A stretch of DNA of 64,000 nucleotides from Panacibacter microcysteis (GCF_015831355.1 NZ_JADWYR010000003.1:124001-188000), one strand, 5' to 3'; counted from the stretch's first letter, positions 53,208 to 62,890 are shown. Notes: generated from the letters alone by a model not told the origin. Numbers and translations: made by a program.

Positions 53208-55001
53208 ATGAAAAAGAAATGCATATTATACCTGCATTCCGTAGCAGTACTGTTACTGTGCACAGTCAGCAGTGTCAATGCGCAAAAATTATTTACTGCA
53301 GTGCCTGTAAATACTACTGCCGCAGAATCTGCCATACTGCGCAATACATTCAGGAAGCAAACCATCGTGCAGCTCGATCTGCCGGCCATCTATAACCACG
53401 TACAAAACGCAGGCAAAAGCAGTAACATCATCATAGATGCGGGCAACCTTTTCAAATGGGATGTGTTGCTGGAACAACATGAATTGCGCAGTGCCGATTA
53501 CTTTGCCGAACGTACCACTGCAAAGGGTACAGCGCAATTGCAGCGCGAAGCATTGTTTACCTATGCCGGAGCCCTCAAAGGCAACGACCGTGCCCTCGTA
53601 AGGTTTAATATACGCAGGCAGCAGATGAGTGGCAATGTGCTGTATAATGGAAAATCGATGTACATAGAACCATTAAAAAAGTTTGTTGCTGCTGCCCCGG
53701 CAGACAGGTATGTGGTCTATTATGCAGGCGATGTAAAGCCGGTAAAAGGCAACTGTAACCAGGCAGGTACCCCTGCGTCTGTGGCTGTTGAACAAAAGGC
53801 TGCCTCGCTCGAAGCCGCACCTGCACCGGATTGCAGGATCATTGAGATTGCCACAGATTCTGACTGGGAAAATTATGTACAGGGTGTAACAAGCACAGAC
53901 ATTATAGAAAACCTCAATTTCGTGGAGCCGCTGTATGCAACCTACTTTGGCGCACAGATCGTTATTAAATACCAGCATGAGTGGGCCACACCTTTAGACC
54001 CTTTTACAAGTATTTACGCCTGTAACAACGCAGGCAGCACGAGGCTTTCAGAATTTGCCGACTACTGGCGAAACAATTACGCATGGGTTAAAAGAGATAT
54101 TAGCCTGCTATACTCGGGTGTTGATTTCGATGGCTCAACAATTGGATGTGCTTACCTGGGCGGTTTTAACTCTGCCAGCGATCTTTGTTACGCGGTGATA
54201 CAGTGGATCGGCTCACACAGCGATGAAACGCGTGAAGTGCTGGTTGCACACGAGGTAGGGCATATTTTCAACTGCGCCCACGATGAAATTGGCTGCAGCA
54301 GTACAGACGGGCCAATTATGTGTTCGTCCATCAATGTAGCTTGCACAGATAATTGTACACCATACTGGTCTGCATTAAGCTTTAGCGCTATCACCACAAG
54401 TATGACACAATCCTATGGCAGTGCGAGGTTGCGCAAGCGCGATTTCTTTTACCCGGTTAATTCCACGCTGGCTTTTGGTTTACCGTATGTGGCTTCCGGG
54501 AATGATATTTTTATTACTTCAGAAAATATCGTTGGCAGCAGCTTACTGGGCGATGGAAGCATTTTATACTCGGCCACCGATAACCTTACATTATTACCCG
54601 GCTTTTCTGCATCTGTTGGTAATGGCACGGGAAAATTTATTGCCTTCATAGGCTCGTGTGTGTTCAATACGCAAAATAAGCAAAGCCAGCCGCAGACTGC
54701 TTTAGCAACCACACCCGAAGCAGTTCAACAAAAGGCCGTTGCTAACAATATCGTTTATATTTATCCCAATCCCTTCAATGCGCAAACGCAAGTAAATATT
54801 ACGGTGGCAAAAGCTGCCACAGCCAGTATTACCGTGTACGATGTAAATGGCAAAATTGCAGACAACCCTCCCAGGCGCAGTACGCTTATACCGGGCAGTA
54901 ACATGGTAACTTACAACAACGCAACATTAAAACCAGGTGTGTATTTATTCGTGGTAGATATCGACGGGCAGCGCTATACACAGCGGGTTGTAAAAATGTA
55001 A
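53208..55001 (+). CDS. T9SS-exported zinc metalloprotease (reprolysin-like)
   Basis: The product of about 597 residues begins with a signal peptide (KKKCILYLHSVAVLLLCTVSSVNAQ). A propeptide-like region is followed by a metzincin catalytic domain with HEVGHIFNCAHDEIGC (HExxHxxxxxHD zinc site) and the methionine turn DGPIMCSS. A middle beta region (ITSENIVGSSLLGDGSILYSA) precedes a type A sorting domain (VYIYPNPFNAQTQVNIT to PGVYLFVVDIDGQRY). ATGs at 53184 and 53199 are also in frame; 53208 gives the cleanest signal peptide. It should act as a secreted or surface-bound protease. Confidence 0.9.
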   Translation: MKKKCILYLHSVAVLLLCTVSSVNAQKLFTAVPVNTTAAESAILRNTFRKQTIVQLDLPAIYNHVQNAGKSSNIIIDAGNLFKWDVLLEQHELRSADYFAERTTAKGTAQLQREALFTYAGALKGNDRALVRFNIRRQQMSGNVLYNGKSMYIEPLKKFVAAAPADRYVVYYAGDVKPVKGNCNQAGTPASVAVEQKAASLEAAPAPDCRIIEIATDSDWENYVQGVTSTDIIENLNFVEPLYATYFGAQIVIKYQHEWATPLDPFTSIYACNNAGSTRLSEFADYWRNNYAWVKRDISLLYSGVDFDGSTIGCAYLGGFNSASDLCYAVIQWIGSHSDETREVLVAHEVGHIFNCAHDEIGCSSTDGPIMCSSINVACTDNCTPYWSALSFSAITTSMTQSYGSARLRKRDFFYPVNSTLAFGLPYVASGNDIFITSENIVGSSLLGDGSILYSATDNLTLLPGFSASVGNGTGKFIAFIGSCVFNTQNKQSQPQTALATTPEAVQQKAVANNIVYIYPNPFNAQTQVNITVAKAATASITVYDVNGKIADNPPRRSTLIPGSNMVTYNNATLKPGVYLFVVDIDGQRYTQRVVKM

Positions 55002-55070
55002 ACACATACTGTTTCACTTCCACTTCATGAAAGCGTAAAATAATACACCGTAGTATTTGTGCTGTTTAAC

Positions 55071-55103
55071 AAAGCGACTGCCTTCTTATGGGGCAGTCGC
55101 TTT
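55071..55103. terminator. bidirectional terminator hairpin between convergent genes
   Basis: The perfect 12-bp stem AAAGCGACTGCC / GGCAGTCGCTTT sits between the metalloprotease gene and the convergent lipoprotein gene at 55140-55784. Confidence 0.75.
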
Positions 55104-55139
55104 GCACCTGGCAGCGTGTGTTATCGTGCCTTTGTTACA

Positions 55140-55784
55140 TTATTTTCCCAGGTCGTTACAATCCTGCAGGCAATAGTTTGTTCCACCATACCATTTGCCA
55201 TTGGTGATTTTTGTAACAGCACCACCCCAGGCTGTTTGCGTATCGGTAGTTGTGCCGCCACTGCATTTAACCACTACCGCATGCGGGTACACGCAATAGC
55301 AGGTGCAGGAGCCGAGCGCCGTTTTGGGTATTTTGAATGTGTACGCACCAGGTAAACCATTTGCACCACATGGCCCGTCTGTACCATATGCAAACACCTG
55401 TTTAAAAGGGAATTTCCCCGGCGCAAGGTCTGAACTTTTACTCTGGGTGCAATCTCCGTTGATGTTGCATTCCACGCTTAATTGTACCTCCTTTATTTTC
55501 CAGTCACCGGTGGTGTGGTAGGTTACATAAACATTGTCTGCATCGTTGGCTATTTCTACGGAGCCTGCGGGAATGGTTTGCCCTGCGGTAAGCGGTTCTA
55601 TTTGCGAATAGCCGCAGATGTTAATGATGTTGCCGCCGGCATCTGTAAAGGAATTTGAAACCGTGGCGCTTACGGCGCCTGTTGCGGCGGGTTGTGTTTT
55701 TACCTCTTTTGAACAGGCGAAAAATACAAACGCACCCGCAGAGAACAGGAGTACGTTTACTAACAATCGTGCTGAGACTTTCAT
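55140..55784 (-). CDS. cysteine-rich lipoprotein of unknown function
   Basis: The 214-residue product has a lipobox at Cys24 (GAFVFFACSKE) and a beta-rich body with many cysteines (CGYSQIEPLT; SVECNINGDCTQS; GPCGANGLPGAYTF; SCTCYCVYPHAVVVKC; TNYCLQDCND). I do not recognise the family. The start at 55784 (MKVSARLL) is preferred; 55790 is also possible. It is probably an outer-membrane or surface lipoprotein. Confidence 0.8.
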   Translation of the reverse strand: MKVSARLLVNVLLFSAGAFVFFACSKEVKTQPAATGAVSATVSNSFTDAGGNIINICGYSQIEPLTAGQTIPAGSVEIANDADNVYVTYHTTGDWKIKEVQLSVECNINGDCTQSKSSDLAPGKFPFKQVFAYGTDGPCGANGLPGAYTFKIPKTALGSCTCYCVYPHAVVVKCSGGTTTDTQTAWGGAVTKITNGKWYGGTNYCLQDCNDLGK

Positions 55785-55799
55785 AAACATTGGATTTTA

Positions 55800-56285
55800 A
55801 AAATTAAAAAATGAAAACCTTATAAAACAAAAATGTACATGCAGAGCAATCGCCGGCAAATGGATGAAACCAACAACACGCATGATCAAAAAAAAATTTT
55901 CATTGGAGCAGGAGGGTTGCACTGCCAAACGCAGTTACTGTGTGTGCAAACAGGATAGATGAGGATGTTAAGCTATGTAATGGAAACTACCGATGAATAT
56001 ACATACAAACACGGTTACGTTAGAAAAAAGCTACTTAAATAAACATAAAAACCGGAAATTTTTCAATGGTTGTTGTAAGTACGGCAATCGTCCGGGCGCC
56101 TGTTTTACAAAATGTATTACGGTTAGCCGGGGCACTACCAACAGCTTTGTTTTTATAATAGCTTCTATTGGAAGTAAGTACTAAAATGAAATAATTTATA
56201 TGTAAGTATTTTTTGATGCGTTTACTGGTCATGCACCAATATGGTTGCGCACAGGTAGCTGTTGCTATTCAGATAAGAAGATGAA
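55800..56285. other. gap without a convincing gene
   Basis: I see only short frames here with no recognisable domain. The next stretch holds a repeat copy (56290-56372), and 56373-56770 has only fragments, including a short hydrophobic frame (about 56517-56740) that lacks an ATG. Confidence 0.6.
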
Positions 56286-56289
56286 ACCT

Positions 56290-56372
56290 GAACGCTGCAG
56301 CCGCCATAAAAGTGGAACCCCGAACCGAGCGTGGCAACCGGCGATGCCATAGCAAACTACTGCCTGTAACAT
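56290..56372 (-). repeat. dispersed intergenic repeat, copy 16b (GCCACGCTCGG variant)
   Basis: Reverse-complement reading: GGCAGTAGTTTGCTATGGCA, TCGCCGGTTGCCACGCTCGG, then TTCGGGGTTCCACTTTTATG and GCGGC. It is the best match to the copy at 41.6 kb. Confidence 0.75.
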
Positions 56373-56770
56373 AATAAACATTCGCGGTCTTTGCGTGTAG
56401 CAGATTGTAAAGATGTTACTGCCAGTAACATACGTATAACTTTTGCGCCGCCTGAGATCAATAAATGTTCAACACGCAAGTCTTGCTGTGTGGGTTTAAG
56501 CAGGTAAAAAACCGGCATAAAAAGATTTCTTTTACAGATACCTGCAGACTTTCTTACATTTATCGGGTCAGCGTTTGTACGTGGTGTGGGCTTTATCATA
56601 CCAATGGGCATTATTACTTTTACAGGAATGGCAATACGCCGTTCCCGGGGTTTACCCAAATGCTTTCCTTGTGCATACCGGCACTTTTATATCGTTTTTT
56701 TGTTGCCACTGTATACAGGAACAACAGCAACAAATAAAGGATGACCTTAATTTATTAAACTTTTTATCTG

Positions 56771-57838
56771 ATGCATTTGAGTACGGTTATTACAGGAACA
56801 GGTTCTTATCTTCCAACTATTACAAAAGCAAATACTGATTTTGGAACGCAGGCGTTTTTCAGCGAGGTATCTCAGCCAATGACCACCAACCAGGCAGACC
56901 TGATTGAAAAATTTAAAAAGATCACCGGTATTGAAGAGCGGCGTTATGCCTCCAAAGAGCTTACTACATCAGACATTGCGGCCATTGCCGCAAAAGGCGC
57001 TGTTGAAGACAGTGGTATAGACCCGGAAACACTGGATGTCATTATTGTTGCACACAATTTCGGTAACGTTATACAGGGTACTATACAGAGCGATGCCGTA
57101 CCATCGCTTGCCAACAGGGTTAAACACCACCTGCAGATAAAAAATCCCAAATGCGTAGCGTACGATCTTTTATTCGGCTGCCCCGGCTGGCTGCAGGGTG
57201 TAATACAGGCCGATGCTTTCTTTAAAGCAGGCATGGCAAAAAATGCGCTGGTAGTGGGTGCCGAAACACTTTCCAGGGTTATAGACCAGTACGACCGCGA
57301 CAGTATGATCTTTAGCGATGGTGCAGGCGCGGTGGTGATGCAATACAAAGAAGACACGGCGGGTATATTGGGTTGTACAGCCGCCAGCCATAGCCTCGAT
57401 GAGATCAGCTACATCAATATGGCAAAGTCTTACCACCCCGGCAGCGATGAAGCCATACGCTACATAAAAATGAAAGGCAGAAAAGTATACGAATATGCTT
57501 TGAAATTTGTACCGCAAGCCATGAAAGAATGCCTGGAGATTAGCGGCGTAAAAATTGAAGACGTAAAAAAGATCTTCATACACCAGGCCAATGAAAAAAT
57601 GGACCAGGCCATAGTTGATGCGCTGTATGTAATGTATGGCTACAGCAAAGCACCTATAGACATTATGCCCATGACCGTTCATTATCTTGGTAACAGCTCC
57701 GTTGCCACCATACCCACACTGTATGATCTTGTGCTGCACGGTAAAGATGCAGAGCACAGCCTGCACAAAGGTGACATCATTATGTTTGCTTCTGTAGGTG
57801 CAGGTATGAATATTAATGCAGCATGTTATAGAGTGTAA
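56771..57838 (+). CDS. 3-oxoacyl-ACP synthase III family protein (FabH-like)
   Basis: The 355-residue protein has the thiolase fold and FabH-type catalytic triad: Cys in LLFGCPGWLQG, His in IFIHQANEKM and Asn in HYLGNSSVATIPT. GSYLP and GIEERRYA near the start also fit the family. It condenses an acyl-CoA with malonyl-ACP, or does an analogous step. The moderate extra length and the FGCPGW variant suggest it may be a specialised paralogue, not the primary fatty-acid starter enzyme. Confidence 0.9.
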   Translation: MHLSTVITGTGSYLPTITKANTDFGTQAFFSEVSQPMTTNQADLIEKFKKITGIEERRYASKELTTSDIAAIAAKGAVEDSGIDPETLDVIIVAHNFGNVIQGTIQSDAVPSLANRVKHHLQIKNPKCVAYDLLFGCPGWLQGVIQADAFFKAGMAKNALVVGAETLSRVIDQYDRDSMIFSDGAGAVVMQYKEDTAGILGCTAASHSLDEISYINMAKSYHPGSDEAIRYIKMKGRKVYEYALKFVPQAMKECLEISGVKIEDVKKIFIHQANEKMDQAIVDALYVMYGYSKAPIDIMPMTVHYLGNSSVATIPTLYDLVLHGKDAEHSLHKGDIIMFASVGAGMNINAACYRV

Positions 57839-57893
57839 ACAGTATCTCCTTTTGCCGCTTCGTAATATGCACAATGCCGGTATCATGTTGTAA

Positions 57894-57965
57894 CCGGCAG
57901 TAGTTTTTTATGGCATCGTCCCTTGTGTCACTCACTTGTACAGTATAGCTGATGGCAGCTGCAGT
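57894..57965 (+). repeat. dispersed intergenic repeat, copy 16c
   Basis: It begins CCGGCAGTAGTTTTTTATGG, continues CATCGTCCC and the perfect core TTGTGTCACTCACTTGTAC at 57923-57941, then AGTATAGCTGATGGCAGC. It is one of the best-preserved copies. Confidence 0.9.
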
Positions 57966-58073
57966 CCGCGGTTGCAGTCAGCATCCTTCTATGCCTGCAC
58001 CGTCAATCTTTCATGCATGTAACACCGCTGTTATATTATTTTCTTACCTATATTCGGTTGTAATACCATTAGC

Positions 58074-59381
58074 ATGCAAAAGCCATCTTTCAGGGAAGCA
58101 TTTAAGTTCTGGACCAAACTTGGTTTCATCAGTTTTGGCGGGCCCGCAGGCCAGATCGCTATTATGCACGAGTTCCTGGTAGATAAAAAAAAATGGATCA
58201 GTGACAGCCGTTTTTTGCACGCGCTAAACTATTGTATGATCTTACCCGGCCCCGAAGCACAGCAGCTTGCTACGTATATTGGCTGGCTGTTGCACGGTTT
58301 CTGGGGTGGTATTGCAGCAGGTGTAATGTTTGTGTTGCCTTCCATGTTCATACTAACCGGCCTTAGTGTGCTCTATGTAACTTTTGGCAACATACCCTGG
58401 ATATATGCCATGTTTGCCGGGCTTAAGCCTGCGGTTATAGCCATCGTTATACTGGCACTTATCAAGATCGGTAAAAAATCACTTGTCTCGTACTACCATT
58501 ATGTTATTGCTGCGCTGGCCTTTGTATGCATCTTTTTCTTCAACATTCCTTTTCCGCTCATTATAATAGGTGTACTTGTCCTGGCAGCGTTGCTGAAGCA
58601 ATGGTTTCCTGCACTGTTTGCAGGCAAGGGTGGTAAAGCAGACACTAAAGAGGTAGATGAGACCGGTTATATCATCAACAGGTATGCTGTGGTACAGGGC
58701 AGCTTTTCGTGGCTCCATTTTGCAAAACAGTTATTGGCCGGTATGGCATTGTGGTGTGTACCGTTTATATTCCTGTACTTCTTTGTGCCTGATTTTGCGT
58801 TCTGGCAAAACCTGTCTGTTTTTTTTACAAAAGCTGCGCTGGTAACTTTTGGTGGCGCATATGCCGTGCTGCCTTATGTAGCCCAGGTTAGCGTGGAAAA
58901 ATTTAACTGGCTGTCCAAATACCAGATGATCGATGGTCTTGCGCTGGGTGAAACAACACCCGGGCCGCTTATCATGGTGCTGGCTTTTGTAGGTTTTATG
59001 GCCGGGCATAACCATTTTTTCAATTCAGCCTGGTACGGCACACTGGGGCTTGTACTTACTACGTATTATACTTTCCTGCCTTGCTTTCTCTTCATTTTTA
59101 TGGGGGCACCTGTTATTGAACGTACAAGGGGCAACAACAGCATTAAACAGGTACTCAGTTTTGTTACGGCAGCCGTTGTTGGTGTTGTGCTCAACCTTAC
59201 TATTTATCTCGCCGGTGCTGTTATTTTCCCGGCAGGGGTGTCACTGGCACAGCTCGATTATATCATGCTTGCCTGGATCATTATCTCATTCATAGCCATG
59301 TATCGTTTTAAAATTGGTATGATACCCTGGATAGGTGTCAGCGCATTATTTGGGCTGGTACATTATTATTTGCTGCACTAG
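58074..59381 (+). CDS. ChrA-type chromate transporter
   Basis: The 435-residue membrane protein has two related halves, each with a CHR motif: FISFGGPAGQIAIMHEFLVDKKKW with NYCMILPGPEAQQLATYIGW in the first, and LVTFGGAYAVLPYVAQ with LALGETTPGPLIMVLAFVGF in the second. About ten hydrophobic segments are visible. ChrA proteins export chromate; some homologues have other anion roles. It stands alone between intergenic repeats. Confidence 0.93.
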   Translation: MQKPSFREAFKFWTKLGFISFGGPAGQIAIMHEFLVDKKKWISDSRFLHALNYCMILPGPEAQQLATYIGWLLHGFWGGIAAGVMFVLPSMFILTGLSVLYVTFGNIPWIYAMFAGLKPAVIAIVILALIKIGKKSLVSYYHYVIAALAFVCIFFFNIPFPLIIIGVLVLAALLKQWFPALFAGKGGKADTKEVDETGYIINRYAVVQGSFSWLHFAKQLLAGMALWCVPFIFLYFFVPDFAFWQNLSVFFTKAALVTFGGAYAVLPYVAQVSVEKFNWLSKYQMIDGLALGETTPGPLIMVLAFVGFMAGHNHFFNSAWYGTLGLVLTTYYTFLPCFLFIFMGAPVIERTRGNNSIKQVLSFVTAAVVGVVLNLTIYLAGAVIFPAGVSLAQLDYIMLAWIIISFIAMYRFKIGMIPWIGVSALFGLVHYYLLH

Positions 59382-59620
59382 TCATGCTTTTTCCGTCAAA
59401 CCTGTGCTCCCGGCAATGAATGCGTAGCGCTTCACTGCACAATCAGTAAATAATGTAAGTTATTCGCATAGTTGTGTAAGATTAAAGACTGTTAATAGCA
59501 GACCTTTATAAGGATCGGTGTATTGCATTTGTAGTATGCCGGTGCACCATGTTGAAGGCAGTGACAGCGTCGTTTACGCTACCGGCCAAGGAACATTTTT
59601 TACCACAGCAAAAGCATATC

Positions 59621-59869
59621 ATGTATACAATAAAGCATTTCACATTCCGCTGGTACAGCTCCATTACAGCGCCGCAGGCATACAGTATACCAGCACCTGC
59701 AGCACTAAACATCAGTAGTGCAGGCAGGAACAGTTACGTTCCGGTTGCGCTTTTGAAAAAGACATACAATAACCAGTTTTTTACGGGCCCCCTGCAATTC
59801 GCAGGCATGCCGGTAACACAATACAATACACAAATAACAGATAATGAACAAGCAGCTTTTAGCCTCTAG
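59621..59869 (+). CDS. possible small protein
   Basis: The 82-residue product (YTIKHFTFRWYSSITAPQAY onward) has no recognisable domain. It would overlap the next gene by 26 bp. Evidence is only an open frame with an ATG. It may be spurious. Confidence 0.25.
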   Translation: MYTIKHFTFRWYSSITAPQAYSIPAPAALNISSAGRNSYVPVALLKKTYNNQFFTGPLQFAGMPVTQYNTQITDNEQAAFSL

Positions 59870-60197
59870 TAAGCAACCTTTGGAAAACAAATACCCTGCA
59901 CTCTCTTACACAGCCGCATTTGTATACAAACAACAACACCAGGAAGAAGTAATCGGTAAACTAATCAGGATGCAGCCTGCCGCCGCTGACAGCAGCCTGG
60001 TTACAGATGTAATTGTAACACCCTTCGGATATTTAAATAAAGTACTGCATACCATGAAAACCCGGTCAATGACCAATGAAGAAGCATTGGCGTTTCTGGA
60101 AAAAGATGATTGCAGTTGCACAGTGTACGTGGTAAACACAGAAAAAAATACGCTTTTGCATGTAAACCTGCTGAAGTACCTGGCACATGCCGGCTAG
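59844..60197 (+). CDS. hypothetical protein
   Basis: The 117-residue soluble product (ALSYTAAFVYKQQHQEEVIGKLIRM; FGYLNKVLHTMKTRSMTNEEALAFLEKDD) is unrecognised. Codon use resembles that of neighbouring real genes, and the next gene follows in the same direction 46 bp later, which favours a real gene. Confidence 0.55.
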   Translation: MNKQLLASSKQPLENKYPALSYTAAFVYKQQHQEEVIGKLIRMQPAAADSSLVTDVIVTPFGYLNKVLHTMKTRSMTNEEALAFLEKDDCSCTVYVVNTEKNTLLHVNLLKYLAHAG

Positions 60198-60243
60198 CAC
60201 GAATAGATCGTGTAGCTATGGCTGAAGTGGTAATGCAAAATGC

Positions 60244-60720
60244 ATGGAAAAAAACATTATGAGTTATACATCAAAAGAGAAATACGATGCCATCATGGCC
60301 ATCGGCCAGTATGGCAAAGCAGAGATAAGCGTAAGCGTATACGAAGACCTGGAGAAGTTCAATCTTATTATCATTGTTAGGCATAATGACATTATTTCCG
60401 GTGCCACGTTAACTTACTCCGGTGCCGAATTGTTCAGGCGGTTAAAGAAAAGCGATGATTATGCAGCTTTGATCAAAAATGATTTTCAAACCGTTTTCAA
60501 TGGCGTGGTTTTTTTCTTTCATAAAACCGGTACAACCAATCCCTTTGCCTCTTACAATATCAGCTTTAATAACAATGGTACGGTAAAGAATTTTAGCATG
60601 CTTAAAACGCATAATGCTATTTGGAAGATTGAGCACAATGTATTGCCCTCATGGGTGCAGGAAATGGAGATGGAGTTCAGTGAAGCTATAATACACAATG
60701 AGCAATCCCAACAGGCGTGA
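60244..60720 (+). CDS. hypothetical protein
   Basis: This 158-residue soluble protein (KYDAIMAIGQYGKAEISVSVYED; IIIVRHNDIISGATLTYSGAELFRRLKKSDDY; NPFASYNISFNNNGTVKNFS) has an alternating beta/alpha look but no family I recognise. A second in-frame ATG is at 60259. No signal peptide or membrane segment is seen. Confidence 0.65.
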   Translation: MEKNIMSYTSKEKYDAIMAIGQYGKAEISVSVYEDLEKFNLIIIVRHNDIISGATLTYSGAELFRRLKKSDDYAALIKNDFQTVFNGVVFFFHKTGTTNPFASYNISFNNNGTVKNFSMLKTHNAIWKIEHNVLPSWVQEMEMEFSEAIIHNEQSQQA

Positions 60721-61417
60721 CTTGCTGTAAAAATGCATCCGCATCATTATAAAAGCCATGCAAGCCTTTCAAAAAAAGGTATGGATGATTTATTGATGTA
60801 CACACTATAAGCAAAATGATATTTTCTTACCCGTAATTGTTCCTCCCGTTCCTGTTGCACCATATTTTCCAGGATGGTATAAAATTTTTTGCACTCGTTC
60901 ACTGAATCAATGTCCGGTAAGTGTAATAAGTTATCCAAAATTCATCACTTTATTAGTTAATGTATGAAATGGCCACCCGGCAATACGTGTGCTAAGCCAT
61001 CTGCACCATAGTATAAACACCACCGGTCTTATTGCTGTTATTAGTATAGGTTAACCACGGCCCGGTTGAAAATGATAGCCGTAAAACCAGCAGTGATATA
61101 CTTTGGCTAGTTTTCAGGAAGGGAAATAACCTCTTGCAAGGTCAACTGTTATGCATTGTTTGTCTTTGTAAAACTACTCTAAGAATACAAGGGTTTGTTA
61201 TACAATTGTAAAGCCTTCTTGTATCATTCACAGGCTGCCGTGGTGGTAAGCTTTAATGCCTTTATTACACCAGCGGTGTTGCCGTTTAATAAGCTTACCT
61301 TGCAGCATTGCTGCGGCTTACTCGAAACGATTTTATGTTTCTTGCCGCTGTAAAAAAAGCAGGTTATATGGCAGGTAACTTATCCTGTTATATATACACT
61401 TGTTCCACACAAAAATT
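60721..61417. other. gap without a convincing gene
   Basis: About 700 bases contain only short frames. The 63-codon minus-strand frame at 60747-60938 begins with TTG and has no recognised motif. No repeat of the dispersed family was seen. Confidence 0.6.
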
Positions 61418-61984
61418 ATGAAGCTCTTTATAAAAAACATGGTTTGTACCAGGTGTATTATGGTGGTGCGGCAGGAGTTAGCAACACTGGGTTTTCACCC
61501 AACATCCATCGCATTGGGCGAAGCGAACTTTTTGAAAACGACTGTTATCACCGGCTTGCAGTACAAACAAATAAACAGTGCGCTGCTACCCTGGGGGTTA
61601 GAGCTCATGCATGATAAAAAGCTGGTATTGGTAGAAAAAATAAAACAGGTCATCATCAGCGCTGTGTATTGTTCCGGCGGGCCACTGCAAACAAACTTTT
61701 CAGACCACCTGGTACAAAAGCTGCAGTATGATTATACCTATATGTCCAACCTGTTTTCTTCCGCAGAAGGTGTAACCATAGAACATTTTATTATTCACCA
61801 TAAAATAGCGCGGGTAAAAGAATTGTTGCAATGCAATGAAATGAACCTTACAGAAATTGCCTGGAACCTGCACTACAGCAGCGTTGCGCATCTTTCAAAC
61901 CAATTTAAGAAAGTAACCGGTCTCACACCATCTCAATTCAAATTGCAGAAGCACCGGTCATATGTGCAGGATACCAGTTGCTAA
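61418..61984 (+). CDS. AraC-type regulator with an N-terminal metal-binding-like (HMA) domain
   Basis: The 188-residue protein starts KLFIKNMVCTRCIMVVRQELATLG, an HMA-like domain with a CxxC pair, and ends in an AraC double HTH (LVQKLQYDYTYMSNLFSSAEG; VKELLQCNEMNLTEIAWNLHYSSVAHLSNQFKKVTGLTPSQFK). The short form lacks a sugar-binding cupin. The CxxC suggests sensing of copper or another thiol-binding metal; this is inference. ATG 61418 is preferred to the upstream TTG at 61400. Confidence 0.85.
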   Translation: MKLFIKNMVCTRCIMVVRQELATLGFHPTSIALGEANFLKTTVITGLQYKQINSALLPWGLELMHDKKLVLVEKIKQVIISAVYCSGGPLQTNFSDHLVQKLQYDYTYMSNLFSSAEGVTIEHFIIHHKIARVKELLQCNEMNLTEIAWNLHYSSVAHLSNQFKKVTGLTPSQFKLQKHRSYVQDTSC

Positions 61985-61990
61985 ACGGTG

Positions 61991-62434
61991 TCATCGTAAA
62001 GTCTTTGTCAGCTGAAGCTGGTATTGCTTTTTTATATGCTGGTTATAAAACTGCCCAAACGAGGCAGCGTTTTTAAAATCGCTCCACACGGTAGCAGGCA
62101 TGTGCTGGTGAATGTATGATTGCTTATCCGTTTCCAGCACAAAAAATCCTGTCACGCTATCACAACTATAAAAGCTGGCACCTCTTATCCAACTGCTCTT
62201 TCCTGTATTCACTTTGTCGCTATAAACGAATGTTGTTTTTACAATTAGGTTTTTGGCCTGCTCATAAGAGGCAAAGCTTTCCGGTATGCCGGCGCATGCA
62301 GGCGCTATGGCAGGTTGTGTAGCGGAGACGGCATGGTGCGCAGCAGGAGGTATTTCCTTTGTATCGTTATTGCCGGTGCTGCACGAAAGCAGCAGCGCAC
62401 TCATTAATAAAGCAGGTAATGGTTTATACATCAT
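61991..62434 (-). CDS. lipoprotein with KTSC domain
   Basis: The 147-residue product has a lipobox at Cys18 (LLMSALLLSC) and a C-terminal domain resembling KTSC (SSWIRGASFYSCDSVTGFFVLE; YIHQHMPATVWSDFKNAASFGQFYNQHIKKQY). The family's function is unclear. It is convergent with the AraC gene, with only 6 bp between the stops. Confidence 0.75.
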   Translation of the reverse strand: MMYKPLPALLMSALLLSCSTGNNDTKEIPPAAHHAVSATQPAIAPACAGIPESFASYEQAKNLIVKTTFVYSDKVNTGKSSWIRGASFYSCDSVTGFFVLETDKQSYIHQHMPATVWSDFKNAASFGQFYNQHIKKQYQLQLTKTLR

Positions 62435-62493
62435 GTTGAAGGTGGTTTTACCATGTTCTGAAGGTGATGGTTTATAAAAAAAATATTATAGAG

Positions 62494-62560
62494 CCGGCGG
62501 TAGTTTGTTATGGCATCGTCCCTTGTGTCACTCACTTGTACTGTATATCATTGGGCGGCT
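62494..62560 (+). repeat. dispersed intergenic repeat, copy 17
   Basis: It begins CCGGCGGTAGTTTGTTATGG, then CATCGTCCC and the perfect core TTGTGTCACTCACTTGTAC at 62523-62541, then TGTATATCATTGGGCGGC, nearly identical to the flank of copy 1. Confidence 0.9.
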
Positions 62561-62649
62561 GCAGGTTTCGGTGCTATGCCTGTTACAAGGCATAGTAATA
62601 GTTTGGCTGCATTCTTCAACGGCAAGACCGTACCCGCAAACTGCAGTTC

Positions 62650-62713
62650 CCAAAAGTTATACAGATGAAAGGATTGCGACGCAACAGGCGATGCCATGAA
62701 AAACCGCTGCCGG
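62650..62713 (-). repeat. dispersed intergenic repeat, copy 18
   Basis: Plus-strand reading: ACAGATGAAAGGATTGCGAC, GCAACAGGCGATGCCATGAA, AAACCGCTGCCGG. It faces away from copy 17, 90 bp away. Confidence 0.85.
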
Positions 62714-62862
62714 TACCTGTATTATCAGCCATTAAACTATAAGCGCTGTGGTGCGAACATTTGGTGATAGCAGGGAATGATTATGCCGTGAATTGAATGT
62801 TGCAGGAGAAAGAAGAGAAGCCTGCATGAAATAAGGGGTTGGCCGGGGCTGGTATAAATAAA

Positions 62863-62890
62863 AAACAAGCCCCTGTGAGGAGGCTTGTTT
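62863..62890 (-). terminator. rho-independent terminator of the RRM gene
   Basis: AAACAAGCC / GGCTTGTTT with a 10-nt loop; on the minus strand it runs into a T-rich tract. It lies 14 bp beyond the stop of the RRM protein gene. Confidence 0.75.

Noticed and set aside
56465-56740. Short hydrophobic frames before the FabH-like gene
   Set aside because: No ATG in the hydrophobic frame and no family match; could be a decayed gene but the evidence is too thin.
60747-60938. 63-codon minus-strand frame
   Set aside because: TTG start, no domain, no context.
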